From assembly GCF_905207935.1 (NCBI RefSeq), contig NZ_CAJLNI010000117.1, positions 1 through 5,761 on the forward strand: DNA of 5,761 nt, read 5' to 3'. The notes under the pieces are model-generated. The model did not search any database and was not told the origin of the DNA. It saw nothing but the letters and a program-made list of their open reading frames with translations. Shown here piece by piece: positions 1 through 5,696 of this stretch (position 1 is the first letter of the stretch; every line of letters starts with the position of its first letter). Origin of the DNA: an uncultured Haemophilus sp. (GTDB taxonomy: Bacteria; Pseudomonadota; Gammaproteobacteria; Enterobacterales; Pasteurellaceae). Both the position numbers and the translations under genes were made by a program.

Positions 1-12
1 TTAGTAAAATGA
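1..12 (+). CDS. rsxA: RsxA/RnfA, last three codons only (partial at 5' edge)
   Basis: The window opens with codons for Leu-Val-Lys followed by TGA (10-12). RnfA/RsxA proteins, as I recall them, end in a Gly-Leu-Val-Lys type C-terminus, and rsxA precedes rsxB in gammaproteobacterial rnf operons, so this is most simply the end of rsxA. RsxA is a six-span membrane subunit that forms the core of the complex with RsxE. Only three residues are visible, so the call rests mainly on gene order. Its stop overlaps the ATG of the next small ORF as ATGA. Confidence 0.7.
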   Translation, partial: LVK

Positions 13-83
13 TTTATCTCTTGATGTTTATTACTGTAACAGTGATTTTTCTCGGATTATTTTGGAATAACACTAAAAAATAA
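9..83 (+). CDS. Small ORF, 24-residue predicted single-span membrane peptide between rsxA and rsxB
   Basis: An uninterrupted 24-codon frame runs from ATG at 9-11 to TAA at 81-83. Its start overlaps the presumed rsxA stop (ATGA), and its stop overlaps the rsxB start (TAATG). The product is a hydrophobic stretch at about residues 2-19 (rich in Ile, Leu, Val, Phe), then Trp-Asn-Asn-Thr and two C-terminal lysines. That is the form of a one-span inner-membrane peptide, probably with its C-terminus in the cytoplasm by the positive-inside rule. I do not recognise a family. Only 8 bases upstream are visible and they hold no ribosome binding site, so translation would depend on coupling to rsxA. Possible roles are a small accessory subunit of the Rnf complex or a leader that couples rsxA to rsxB translation. 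It could also be a chance frame, since it is very short. Confidence 0.5.
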   Translation: MIYLLMFITVTVIFLGLFWNNTKK

Positions 84-667
84 TGTTTATCTTAATTTCA
101 GTAACCGTTCTCGCTTTAATTTTTGGCGCGATTTTAGGCTTTGCTTCGATTAAATTAAAAGTCGAAGCTGATCCTATCGTCGAAAAAATTGATGCTATCT
201 TACCGCAAAGCCAATGTGGGCAATGCGGCTATCCTGGCTGTAAGCCTTATGCTGAAGCAATTGCTAATGGTGACGTTATCACAAAATGCGTGCCAGGTGG
301 TCGTCCGACGGTAGTAAAAATTGCCGAAATCATGGGCGTTGATGTCCCAGCAATGGATGATGTCGCTGAACCTGAAGAAATGGTTGCTTTTATTGATGAA
401 AATATGTGTATTGGCTGTACCAAATGTATTCAAGCCTGCCCTGTTGATGCCATTATTGGTACAAACAAAGCCATGCATACTATTATTCCCGATCTCTGTA
501 CAGGCTGTGAACTTTGCGTCGCACCTTGTCCAACAGATTGTATTTCCATGATTAAAGTGAAAAAAGATATTGATAATTGGAACTGGAAGTTTGATCCTAA
601 ATTAGTCATTCCGGTTGTAAACACCACAGAAATCGAGAAAAAATTAGTGGTTGGGGAGTCGGAATAA
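83..667 (+). CDS. rsxB: RsxB/RnfB, polyferredoxin subunit of the Rnf electron-transport complex
   Basis: The 194-residue product has the normal RsxB length and order. Residues 2-22 are an N-terminal membrane anchor. Next comes a four-iron cluster domain with Cys45, Cys48, Cys53 and Cys69 (C-x2-C-x4-C-x15-C, including CGQCGYPGC). Two ferredoxin motifs follow: Cys109, Cys112, Cys115, Cys119-Pro and Cys139, Cys142, Cys145, Cys149-Pro. These ligate three [4Fe-4S] clusters that relay electrons on the cytoplasmic side between RsxC and the membrane subunits or soluble acceptors. The start at 83 gives the usual N-terminus ahead of the conserved DPIVEKID segment. No Shine-Dalgarno is apparent in the 15 bases before it, and the ATG overlaps the stop of the upstream small ORF, suggesting coupled translation. 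It ends one base before rsxC. The symbol rnfB is equally valid. Confidence 0.97.
   Translation: MFILISVTVLALIFGAILGFASIKLKVEADPIVEKIDAILPQSQCGQCGYPGCKPYAEAIANGDVITKCVPGGRPTVVKIAEIMGVDVPAMDDVAEPEEMVAFIDENMCIGCTKCIQACPVDAIIGTNKAMHTIIPDLCTGCELCVAPCPTDCISMIKVKKDIDNWNWKFDPKLVIPVVNTTEIEKKLVVGESE
653..658 (+). promoter_or_regulatory. Ribosome binding site for rsxC
   Basis: GGGGAG lies 10 bases before the ATG at 669, inside the last codons of rsxB. It decides the rsxC start: the in-frame TTG at 651 lies upstream of this site and would add six residues (reading MGSRNN) that do not resemble RsxC proteins. Confidence 0.7.
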
Positions 668-668
668 T

Positions 669-2594
669 ATGGCTGATGTATTAACAAGATTTAACTCCGG
701 CAAAATTTGGGATTTTAAAGGTGGTATTCATCCTCCTGGAATGAAATCTCAATCAAACCAATCCCCTATTCAGCAATCTGAACTTGCTCATGATTTTTAC
801 GTGCCAATTAAACAACATGCCGGCACAGCGGGAAATGTATTAGTTAAAGAAGGCGATTATGTGCTTAAAGGTCAACCTTTAACACAAGGTGATGGTTTAA
901 GAACCTTGCCTGTTCACGCGCCAACTTCTGGTACCGTAAAGTTTATCGGAAAACATGTTGCGCCCCATCCTTCGGGTTTAACCGAGGATATGATTCATAT
1001 TCAAGCGGATGGCTTGGATAAATGGCGTGAGCAATTTCCACTTGAAGAATTTTTCACACAACCTGTCGAACAACTCATTGATCGTATTTATCAAGCAGGG
1101 GTTGCCGGCTTAGGTGGTGCGGTATTCCCTACTGCAGCCAAAATCCAATCAGCTGAAAAGAAAGTTAAACTTTTAATTATTAACGGTGCGGAATGCGAAC
1201 CTTATATTACCTGTGATGATCGCTTAATGCGTGATTACACGGATGAAATGATCGAAGGGATTCGCATTTTACGTTATATCTTACGTCCTGAAAAAGTGGT
1301 GATTGCGGTTGAAGACAATAAACCTGAAGCAATTCAGGCTATTCAACAATCACTACATGGTGCAAATGACATTGAATTGCGCGTTATTCCGACTAAATAT
1401 CCATCTGGTGCTGCCAAACAACTGATTTATTTGCTTACCGGCATGGAAGTGCCAAGTGGCGGACGTTCTTACGATATTGGCGTATTAATGCATAATGTCG
1501 GTACAGCTTTTGCGGTGAAAAGAGCGGTTATTAATGATGAGCCTTTAATTGAGCGTGTCGTTACGCTGACTGGTGATAAAATTTCAGAGAAAGGCAACTA
1601 CTGGGTTCGCTTAGGTACACCAGTTGACCATTTATTGGCGCAAGTTGGCTATCAATATGACGAACGCTTCCCTGTTTTTGCAGGCGGACCAATGATGGGA
1701 TTGCAACTTTCAGATCTCAATGCTCCCGTCACCAAATTAATTAACTGTCTATTGGCACCTGATCATTTTGAATATGGTGAACCCGAACCGGAGCAATCTT
1801 GTATCCGCTGCTCTGCTTGTTCTGATGCTTGCCCTGTTAATTTAATGCCACAGCAACTTTATTGGTATGCTCGCAGTGAAGATCACCAAAAATCAGAAGA
1901 ATATTGCTTAAAAGATTGTATTGAATGTGGTGTGTGTGCCTATGTTTGCCCAAGCCACATTCCGCTTATCCAATATTTCCGTCAAGAAAAAGTGCTAATT
2001 TGGGAAATTAAAGAAAAAGCGAAAAAAGCCGAAGAGGCTAAAATCCGTTTTGAAGCCAAACAAGCTCGTATGGAGCGTGAAGAACAAGAGCGTAAAGCTC
2101 GTTCACAACGTGCGGCAGAAGCTCGTCGAGAAGAACTTGCAAAACAAAAAGGTGAAGACCCCGTTAAAGCCGCGTTAGAACGCTTGAAAGCAAAACAAGC
2201 GGGTTCAGCAGCAAATAAAGAAACGAAAACTATCGTATCTGAGAAAGGGGAAATCTTACCGGACAACCATGAACTCATGGAGCAACGTAAAGCCCGCCGT
2301 CTTGCTAGACAACAAGCACAAGCAGATACAAGCACTGCGTCGGATGCAACACTGTCACAAACTGATGAAAAAGATGCGAAGAAAGCAGCTGTTGCTGCAG
2401 CTCTAGCAAGAGCAAAAGCCAAGAAAGCGGCAGCTCAAAGTGAAGCAGTTACAACAAATGAAACTGAAAGTGCGGTCGAAAAAACGGATGAAAACCCAAC
2501 CGCACTTGATCCGAAAAAAGCCGCTATCGCAGCAGCCATAGCAAGAGCTAAAGCAAAAAAAGCGGCTGCTGAAGCTGTCAAAGAAACTGAATAA
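669..2594 (+). CDS. rsxC: RsxC/RnfC, NADH/FMN/iron-sulfur subunit of the Rnf complex
   Basis: RsxC is the peripheral membrane subunit where NAD(H) exchanges electrons with FMN and iron-sulfur clusters. The 641-residue protein starts MADVLTRFNSGKIW, typical of the Haemophilus form. A biotinyl-like fold lies around residues 45-115. The glycine-rich stretch GLGGAVFPTAAK (147-158) and INGAECEPYITCDD (171-184) resemble the NADH/FMN fold of complex I subunit NuoF. Two ferredoxin motifs follow: Cys378, Cys381, Cys384, Cys388-Pro and Cys417, Cys420, Cys423, Cys427-Pro. An extra Cys413 sits just before the second. From about residue 445 the protein becomes a charged helix rich in Ala, Lys, Glu and Arg, ending in degenerate repeats. 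It is shorter than E. coli RsxC (about 740 residues as I recall), because the tail carries fewer repeats. An inverted pair of uptake signals lies within the tail codons. The gene begins 1 base after rsxB and ends 14 bases before rsxD. Confidence 0.97.
   Translation: MADVLTRFNSGKIWDFKGGIHPPGMKSQSNQSPIQQSELAHDFYVPIKQHAGTAGNVLVKEGDYVLKGQPLTQGDGLRTLPVHAPTSGTVKFIGKHVAPHPSGLTEDMIHIQADGLDKWREQFPLEEFFTQPVEQLIDRIYQAGVAGLGGAVFPTAAKIQSAEKKVKLLIINGAECEPYITCDDRLMRDYTDEMIEGIRILRYILRPEKVVIAVEDNKPEAIQAIQQSLHGANDIELRVIPTKYPSGAAKQLIYLLTGMEVPSGGRSYDIGVLMHNVGTAFAVKRAVINDEPLIERVVTLTGDKISEKGNYWVRLGTPVDHLLAQVGYQYDERFPVFAGGPMMGLQLSDLNAPVTKLINCLLAPDHFEYGEPEPEQSCIRCSACSDACPVNLMPQQLYWYARSEDHQKSEEYCLKDCIECGVCAYVCPSHIPLIQYFRQEKVLIWEIKEKAKKAEEAKIRFEAKQARMEREEQERKARSQRAAEARREELAKQKGEDPVKAALERLKAKQAGSAANKETKTIVSEKGEILPDNHELMEQRKARRLARQQAQADTSTASDATLSQTDEKDAKKAAVAAALARAKAKKAAAQSEAVTTNETESAVEKTDENPTALDPKKAAIAAAIARAKAKKAAAEAVKETE
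2157..2576 (+). repeat. Region of Ala/Lys-rich repeats encoding the RsxC C-terminal tail
   Basis: Two close copies of a 22-residue unit, about KKAA(V/I)AAA(L/I)ARAKAKKAAA, are encoded at 2373-2438 (residues 569-590) and 2508-2573 (residues 614-635). Each begins with Asp and two lysines. A diverged third unit (DPVKAALERLKAKQAG, residues 497-512) is at 2157-2204. The two good copies also match closely at the DNA level. RsxC tails in enteric bacteria carry more copies of a similar DPRKAAVxAAIARAKA unit, so copy number is the likely source of length differences. The units are predicted to be helical, and their function is unknown. Confidence 0.8.
2468..2507. repeat. Inverted pair of DNA uptake signal sequences inside rsxC
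   Basis: AAGTGCGGT at 2468-2476 and its exact complement ACCGCACTT at 2499-2507 are separated by 22 bases. This is the 9-bp core of the Haemophilus-type uptake signal recognised in natural transformation. The first copy is followed by C, G and six A's, matching the known AT-rich extension of the signal. Here the AT extensions face inward into the loop, and no T-run follows the arms, so it does not look like a terminator. The cores are read as Ser-Ala-Val (601-603) and Thr-Ala-Leu (611-613), in the linker between the two tail repeats. Confidence 0.9.
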
Positions 2595-2597
2595 CGC

Positions 2598-2601
2598 AGG
2601 A
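2598..2601 (+). promoter_or_regulatory. Ribosome binding site for rsxD
   Basis: AGGA lies 7 bases before the ATG at 2609, in the 14-base gap after the rsxC stop. It is followed by a purine-rich AAAGA run. It supports the start at 2609, which gives the expected MFKKMVSSPHTHS N-terminus. Confidence 0.7.
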
Positions 2602-2608
2602 AAAGATT

Positions 2609-3691
2609 ATGTTTAAGAAAATGGTGAGTTCGCCTCATACTCATTCAGGCAAATTAACCGCCCGTATTATGTTATGGGTGATTGCAGCCATGCTGCCTGC
2701 TCTGCTCACACAGATTTATTATTTTGGAATGGGTGTTTTGGTGCAATCCGCTTTGGCTATTTCTTTCGCATTATTGCTTGAGTTTATTGTGACCAAATTG
2801 CGCAATAAGCCCAACCTAGTCTATATTTCAGATTTTAGCGTGGTGCTTACCGCCTTAATTTTAGCGATGGCGATTCCGCCTTATGCACCTTATTGGGTGA
2901 TTTTAATCGGTACGCTTTCCGCTGTTATTCTAGGTAAACATGTTTATGGTGGCTTGGGACAAAACCCATTTAATCCAGCTATGGTGGGTTATGTGGTGCT
3001 ATTGATTTCTTTCCCACTACAAATGACAAGTTGGATGCCACCTATTTCATTATTGAATGAACCCCCAACATTTGCGGACTCTCTTTCTTTAATTTTCACT
3101 GGCTTAACCACTGACGGTTTTAGCTTAAGTCAACTCGTCCATTCCATTGATGGAATTACACAAGCGACACCATTAGACAGTGCAAAAATCTTCTATAACT
3201 TACATCAAGGCGATGAAAGCGTATTTCATGATTTTGTAAAATTACCGATTTTATTACAAAACGGGACTGACTTTGCTGAAGGTTGGTGGCAAGTCAATCT
3301 GGCATTCATGCTTGGTGGAATTATATTAATCTTAAAGAAAAAAATTCACTGGCAAATTCCTGTTTCAATGCTCGTGACCTTTGTGACCTTAGCAACAATC
3401 ACTGCGATGTCAGGCCATCATCATTTAAGTATGATTAGCCAACTCTTTAGCGGCGCGATGATGTTTGGCGCGTTCTTTATTGCGACTGACCCTGTCACAG
3501 CGTCTATTACACCTCGCGGCAAGCTTGTATTTGGTTCCTTGGTCGGATTATTGGTTTACCTCATTCGTTACTTTGGAAACTACCCTGACGGCGTGGCATT
3601 TGCGATTTTATTAAGTAATATTTGTGTGCCACTTATCGACTACTACACTCGTCCTCGCGTAGCGGGGCACTTTGCAAAAGGGAGAAAATAA
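2609..3691 (+). CDS. rsxD: RsxD/RnfD, FMN-bearing integral membrane subunit of the Rnf complex
   Basis: RsxD is an inner-membrane subunit related to NqrB of the sodium-pumping NADH:quinone oxidoreductase. The 360-residue product has hydrophobic segments at roughly residues 20-38, 44-62, 76-90, 95-110 and 123-137, then a long polar stretch (138-228), then further segments at about 229-243, 248-266, 278-293, 305-320 and 327-345. The polar stretch contains DGITQATPLDSAK, where Thr187 matches the residue known to carry covalent FMN in E. coli RsxD. Other family marks are SPHTHSGKL at the N-terminus, GGLGQNPFNPAM (114-125), FFIATDPVTASITPRGK (289-305) and NYPDGVAFAILL (324-335). The C-terminus overlaps rsxG by one base (TAATG at 3689-3693), so the two are probably translated together. 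Confidence 0.97.
   Translation: MFKKMVSSPHTHSGKLTARIMLWVIAAMLPALLTQIYYFGMGVLVQSALAISFALLLEFIVTKLRNKPNLVYISDFSVVLTALILAMAIPPYAPYWVILIGTLSAVILGKHVYGGLGQNPFNPAMVGYVVLLISFPLQMTSWMPPISLLNEPPTFADSLSLIFTGLTTDGFSLSQLVHSIDGITQATPLDSAKIFYNLHQGDESVFHDFVKLPILLQNGTDFAEGWWQVNLAFMLGGIILILKKKIHWQIPVSMLVTFVTLATITAMSGHHHLSMISQLFSGAMMFGAFFIATDPVTASITPRGKLVFGSLVGLLVYLIRYFGNYPDGVAFAILLSNICVPLIDYYTRPRVAGHFAKGRK
3679..3684 (+). promoter_or_regulatory. Ribosome binding site for rsxG
   Basis: AGGGAG in the last codons of rsxD lies 6 bases before the ATG at 3691. It decides the rsxG start, because the same frame is open back to an ATG at 3622 that has no such site and would add 23 residues of unrelated, rsxD-shadow sequence. 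Confidence 0.75.
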
Positions 3692-4317
3692 TGGGTATTT
3701 TTAAAGTCACCTCCCGTTTTGGTTTGTTATTAGGTTTTATTGCGCTTGTATGTACCGCTGTTTCTGCTGGCATTTATATGCTGACAAAAGATAAAATTGA
3801 TGAAGCCATGGCTGAACAACAAAAAGCGTTATTACTCCAAGTCATTCCTCAAGATTATTTTAATAATAACTTGCTTGAAAGCGTAGAAACGCCCGAGCAA
3901 GATAAACTCAAAGGCATTCAAAAACTCTATTTTGCTATTAAAGATCATGTACCAACTGCCTATGCTTATGAAACAACGGCACCTGATGGTTATTCAGGGA
4001 ATATCCGTTTATTGGTGGGTATTACACCAAAAGGTGAAGTTTTAGGTGTGCGTGTCATCGAACATCATGAAACCCCTGGATTAGGCGATAAAATCGAACT
4101 TCGCATTTCTGACTGGATTTTGAGTTTTACGAAGCAAGTTATCGTACCGGAAAGCCTAAAAGATTGGGCGGTCAAAAAAGATGGCGGTAAATTCGACCAA
4201 TTTTCTGGCGCAACGATTACGCCGCGCGCGATTGTGAATCAAGTAAAACGCTCTGCTCTCGTGATACTTGAAAATGAGGCATTACTCAACGAGATGGCAA
4301 AAAAATACGCGCAATAG
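3691..4317 (+). CDS. rsxG: RsxG/RnfG, covalent-FMN subunit of the Rnf complex
   Basis: RsxG is an FMN-binding subunit related to NqrC, anchored by one N-terminal span with the flavin domain outside the cytoplasm. The 208-residue product has a membrane anchor at about residues 10-31 followed by a soluble domain. That domain contains the conserved HHETPGLGDKI segment (125-135) and the flavin motif SGATITP (172-178). Thr175 is the expected attachment residue for phosphoester-linked FMN, since the family signature is (S/D)(G/S)AT. In related systems FMN attachment needs the ApbE flavin transferase, which is not encoded here. The start overlaps the rsxD stop by one base, and the gene ends 10 bases before rsxE. 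Confidence 0.97.
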   Translation: MGIFKVTSRFGLLLGFIALVCTAVSAGIYMLTKDKIDEAMAEQQKALLLQVIPQDYFNNNLLESVETPEQDKLKGIQKLYFAIKDHVPTAYAYETTAPDGYSGNIRLLVGITPKGEVLGVRVIEHHETPGLGDKIELRISDWILSFTKQVIVPESLKDWAVKKDGGKFDQFSGATITPRAIVNQVKRSALVILENEALLNEMAKKYAQ

Positions 4318-4319
4318 GA
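4316..4319 (+). promoter_or_regulatory. Ribosome binding site for rsxE
   Basis: AGGA overlaps the rsxG TAG stop (4315-4317) and lies 8 bases before the ATG at 4328. It supports that start over the in-frame ATG at 4268, which lies inside rsxG and lacks a site. Confidence 0.7.
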
Positions 4320-4327
4320 TATTTATT

Positions 4328-5038
4328 ATGACTGATTTAACCGAAAAAACGACCGCACTTGATGAGCAAAGTGCGGTTGAAAATTCAGAAGAAATAACGC
4401 AAACGCCTTCTGTTTGGAAAGAAATCTTTATTCAAGGCGTATGGAAAAACAACTCTACCCTCGTGCAATTATTGGGGCTTTGTCCGCTGTTGGCTGTTTC
4501 AAGTACTGCAACAAATGCATTAGGTTTAGGTTTGGCGACTATGTTGGTTTTAACCTGTACAAACACCGTTGTATCGCTCTTTCGTAAGCAAATCCCTCAT
4601 GAAATCCGTATTCCGATTTATGTGATGATTATTGCCACCACCGTAACCGTGGTGCAATTATTGATGAATGCTTATACCTATACACTCTATCAAGCACTTG
4701 GGATTTTTATTCCTTTAATCGTGACTAACTGTATCGTCATCGGTCGAGCCGAGGCCTTTGCATCTAAAAATAGCATTGCACATGCTGCCTGGGATGGTTT
4801 TTCGATGGGATTAGGCATGGCATTAAGTATCACCGTATTAGGTGCGCTACGTGAAATCTTAGGCCAAGGTACCCTTTTTGAAGGCATTGAAAACCTATTC
4901 GGTCAAGGGGCAAAATTCCTGACATTACATATTTATCACGCTGACAGCAGCTTTTTACTCTTTATTCTTCCGCCAGGTGCGTTTATTGGATTAGGCATCC
5001 TACTGGCGATTAAAAACCGAATTGATATGAAAAAATGA
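4328..5038 (+). CDS. rsxE: RsxE/RnfE, integral membrane subunit of the Rnf complex
   Basis: RsxE is the partner of RsxA, and the two related six-span proteins form the core of the complex. The 236-residue product has hydrophobic segments at about residues 43-62, 66-85, 93-113, 122-142, 155-178 and 208-228. The conserved half-membrane motifs LLGLCPLLAVSS (48-59) and PLIVTNCIVIGRAEAF (129-144) hold Cys52 and Cys135. The equivalent cysteines of RnfA/RnfE in structural work hold an intramembrane iron-sulfur cluster. SLFRKQIPHEIRIPIYVMI and LPPGAFIGLG are further family marks. About 28 polar residues precede the conserved SVWKEIFIQGVWKNN start. I recall the E. coli protein beginning much closer to this point, so this is an N-terminal extension. 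It contains an inverted pair of uptake signals. The stop overlaps nth as ATGA. Confidence 0.97.
   Translation: MTDLTEKTTALDEQSAVENSEEITQTPSVWKEIFIQGVWKNNSTLVQLLGLCPLLAVSSTATNALGLGLATMLVLTCTNTVVSLFRKQIPHEIRIPIYVMIIATTVTVVQLLMNAYTYTLYQALGIFIPLIVTNCIVIGRAEAFASKNSIAHAAWDGFSMGLGMALSITVLGALREILGQGTLFEGIENLFGQGAKFLTLHIYHADSSFLLFILPPGAFIGLGILLAIKNRIDMKK
4344..4377 (-). terminator. Possible rho-independent terminator on the antisense strand (formed by the uptake-signal pair)
   Basis: Read on the - strand, the 9-bp stem with its 8-base loop is followed after two bases by six T's (complement of A's at 4344-4349). That is the layout of an intrinsic terminator, acting only on transcription opposite to the operon. 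On the + strand no T-run follows, so operon transcription should not stop here. Inverted uptake signals are known to double as terminators in Haemophilus, usually between genes. The T-run is also explained by the uptake-signal extension itself, so termination may be incidental. Confidence 0.4.
4352..4377. repeat. Inverted pair of DNA uptake signal sequences inside rsxE
   Basis: ACCGCACTT at 4352-4360 and AAGTGCGGT at 4369-4377 are exact complements separated by 8 bases, making a perfect 9-bp stem. On the + strand the stem can extend by a G-T and a C-G pair. Both copies carry the AT-rich extension of the Haemophilus signal, facing outward: TGAAAATT after the right copy, and CGTTTTTT when the left copy is read on the - strand. 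The pair starts 24 bases after the rsxE ATG and is translated as Thr-Ala-Leu (9-11) and Ser-Ala-Val (15-17). Confidence 0.92.
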
Positions 5039-5670
5039 ACCAAGCTAAACGAATTGAAATTCTCACTCGACTTCGGGAGCAAAACCCGCATCCCACCACG
5101 GAATTAGAGTATAATTCGCCTTTCGAATTACTCATCGCTGTGATTTTGTCAGCCCAAGCCACCGATAAAGGCGTGAATAAAGCGACAGCAAAATTATTCC
5201 CTGTGGCAAATACCCCACAAGCTATTTTAGATCTCGGCTTAGAGGATTTAAAAGAATATATTAAAACCATCGGGCTTTATAACAGTAAAGCAGAAAACAT
5301 CATTAAAACCTGCCGTGATTTAGTTGAAAAGCACAACGGTGAAGTACCCGAAAATCGAGAAGCGTTAGAAGCCCTTGCGGGGGTCGGCAGAAAAACGGCA
5401 AATGTCGTGTTAAATACCGCTTTCGGTCATCCAACTATTGCAGTGGATACGCATATTTTTCGCGTATGCAACCGCACAAACTTTGCCCCTGGCAAAGATG
5501 TGGTAAAAGTGGAAGAAAAACTGCTCAAAGTTGTGCCAAAAGAATTTAAAGTGGATGTACATCACTGGCTTATTTTACATGGGCGCTATACTTGTACCGC
5601 GCGGAAACCTCGCTGTGGGGCTTGCATTATTGAAGATCTCTGCGAATACAAAGAAAAAACAGAATATTAA
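5035..5670 (+). CDS. nth: Endonuclease III (Nth), DNA glycosylase/AP lyase
   Basis: Nth removes oxidised pyrimidines from DNA and cleaves the resulting abasic site, starting base-excision repair in the cytoplasm. The 211-residue product has the usual length and every diagnostic residue at the E. coli numbering. The helix-hairpin-helix LAGVGRKTANVV (114-125) contains the nucleophile Lys120, and VDTH contains catalytic Asp138. The [4Fe-4S] ligands are Cys187, Cys194, Cys197 and Cys203 (C-x6-C-x2-C-x5-C). LSAQATDKGVNKAT (38-51) is the conserved N-terminal helix region. The ATG overlaps the rsxE stop (ATGA). No strong ribosome binding site precedes it, so it is probably translated by coupling to rsxE. 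The rnf-nth arrangement is common in gammaproteobacteria. Confidence 0.98.
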   Translation: MNQAKRIEILTRLREQNPHPTTELEYNSPFELLIAVILSAQATDKGVNKATAKLFPVANTPQAILDLGLEDLKEYIKTIGLYNSKAENIIKTCRDLVEKHNGEVPENREALEALAGVGRKTANVVLNTAFGHPTIAVDTHIFRVCNRTNFAPGKDVVKVEEKLLKVVPKEFKVDVHHWLILHGRYTCTARKPRCGACIIEDLCEYKEKTEY

Positions 5671-5696
5671 ACGAATAAAAGCAAACGGAATATATT

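Noticed and set aside
651..668. Longer rsxC beginning at the TTG at 651.
   Set aside because: It would overlap rsxB, precede the GGGGAG site and add six residues not typical of RsxC; the ATG at 669 fits the family N-terminus.
1520..1528. AAGAGCGGT, a near match to the uptake signal in rsxC.
   Set aside because: It has one mismatch in the core and is within conserved coding sequence, so it is not counted as a signal.
2468..2507. The rsxC inverted repeat as a transcription terminator.
   Set aside because: No T-run follows the arms on either strand, the spacer is long, and it lies mid-operon within a coding region.
1982..2644. Antisense open frames of 146 and 69 codons (1982-2422 and 2435-2644).
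   Set aside because: They mirror the Ala/Lys/Glu-rich rsxC tail, whose codon bias keeps the opposite strand open. Their Ser/Ala/Phe-rich products look like shadows, and no start signals support them.
3622..3690. Longer rsxG beginning at 3622.
   Set aside because: The extra 23 residues are an out-of-frame reading of the conserved rsxD C-terminus, and AGGGAG points to the ATG at 3691.
4268..4327. Longer rsxE beginning at 4268.
   Set aside because: The extra 20 residues are an out-of-frame reading of the end of rsxG; AGGA supports the ATG at 4328.
5671..5696. Possible promoter or terminator between nth and the transporter gene.
   Set aside because: The 26-base gap shows only A/T-rich sequence and a ribosome binding site. 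There is no hairpin with a T-run and no room for a convincing promoter.
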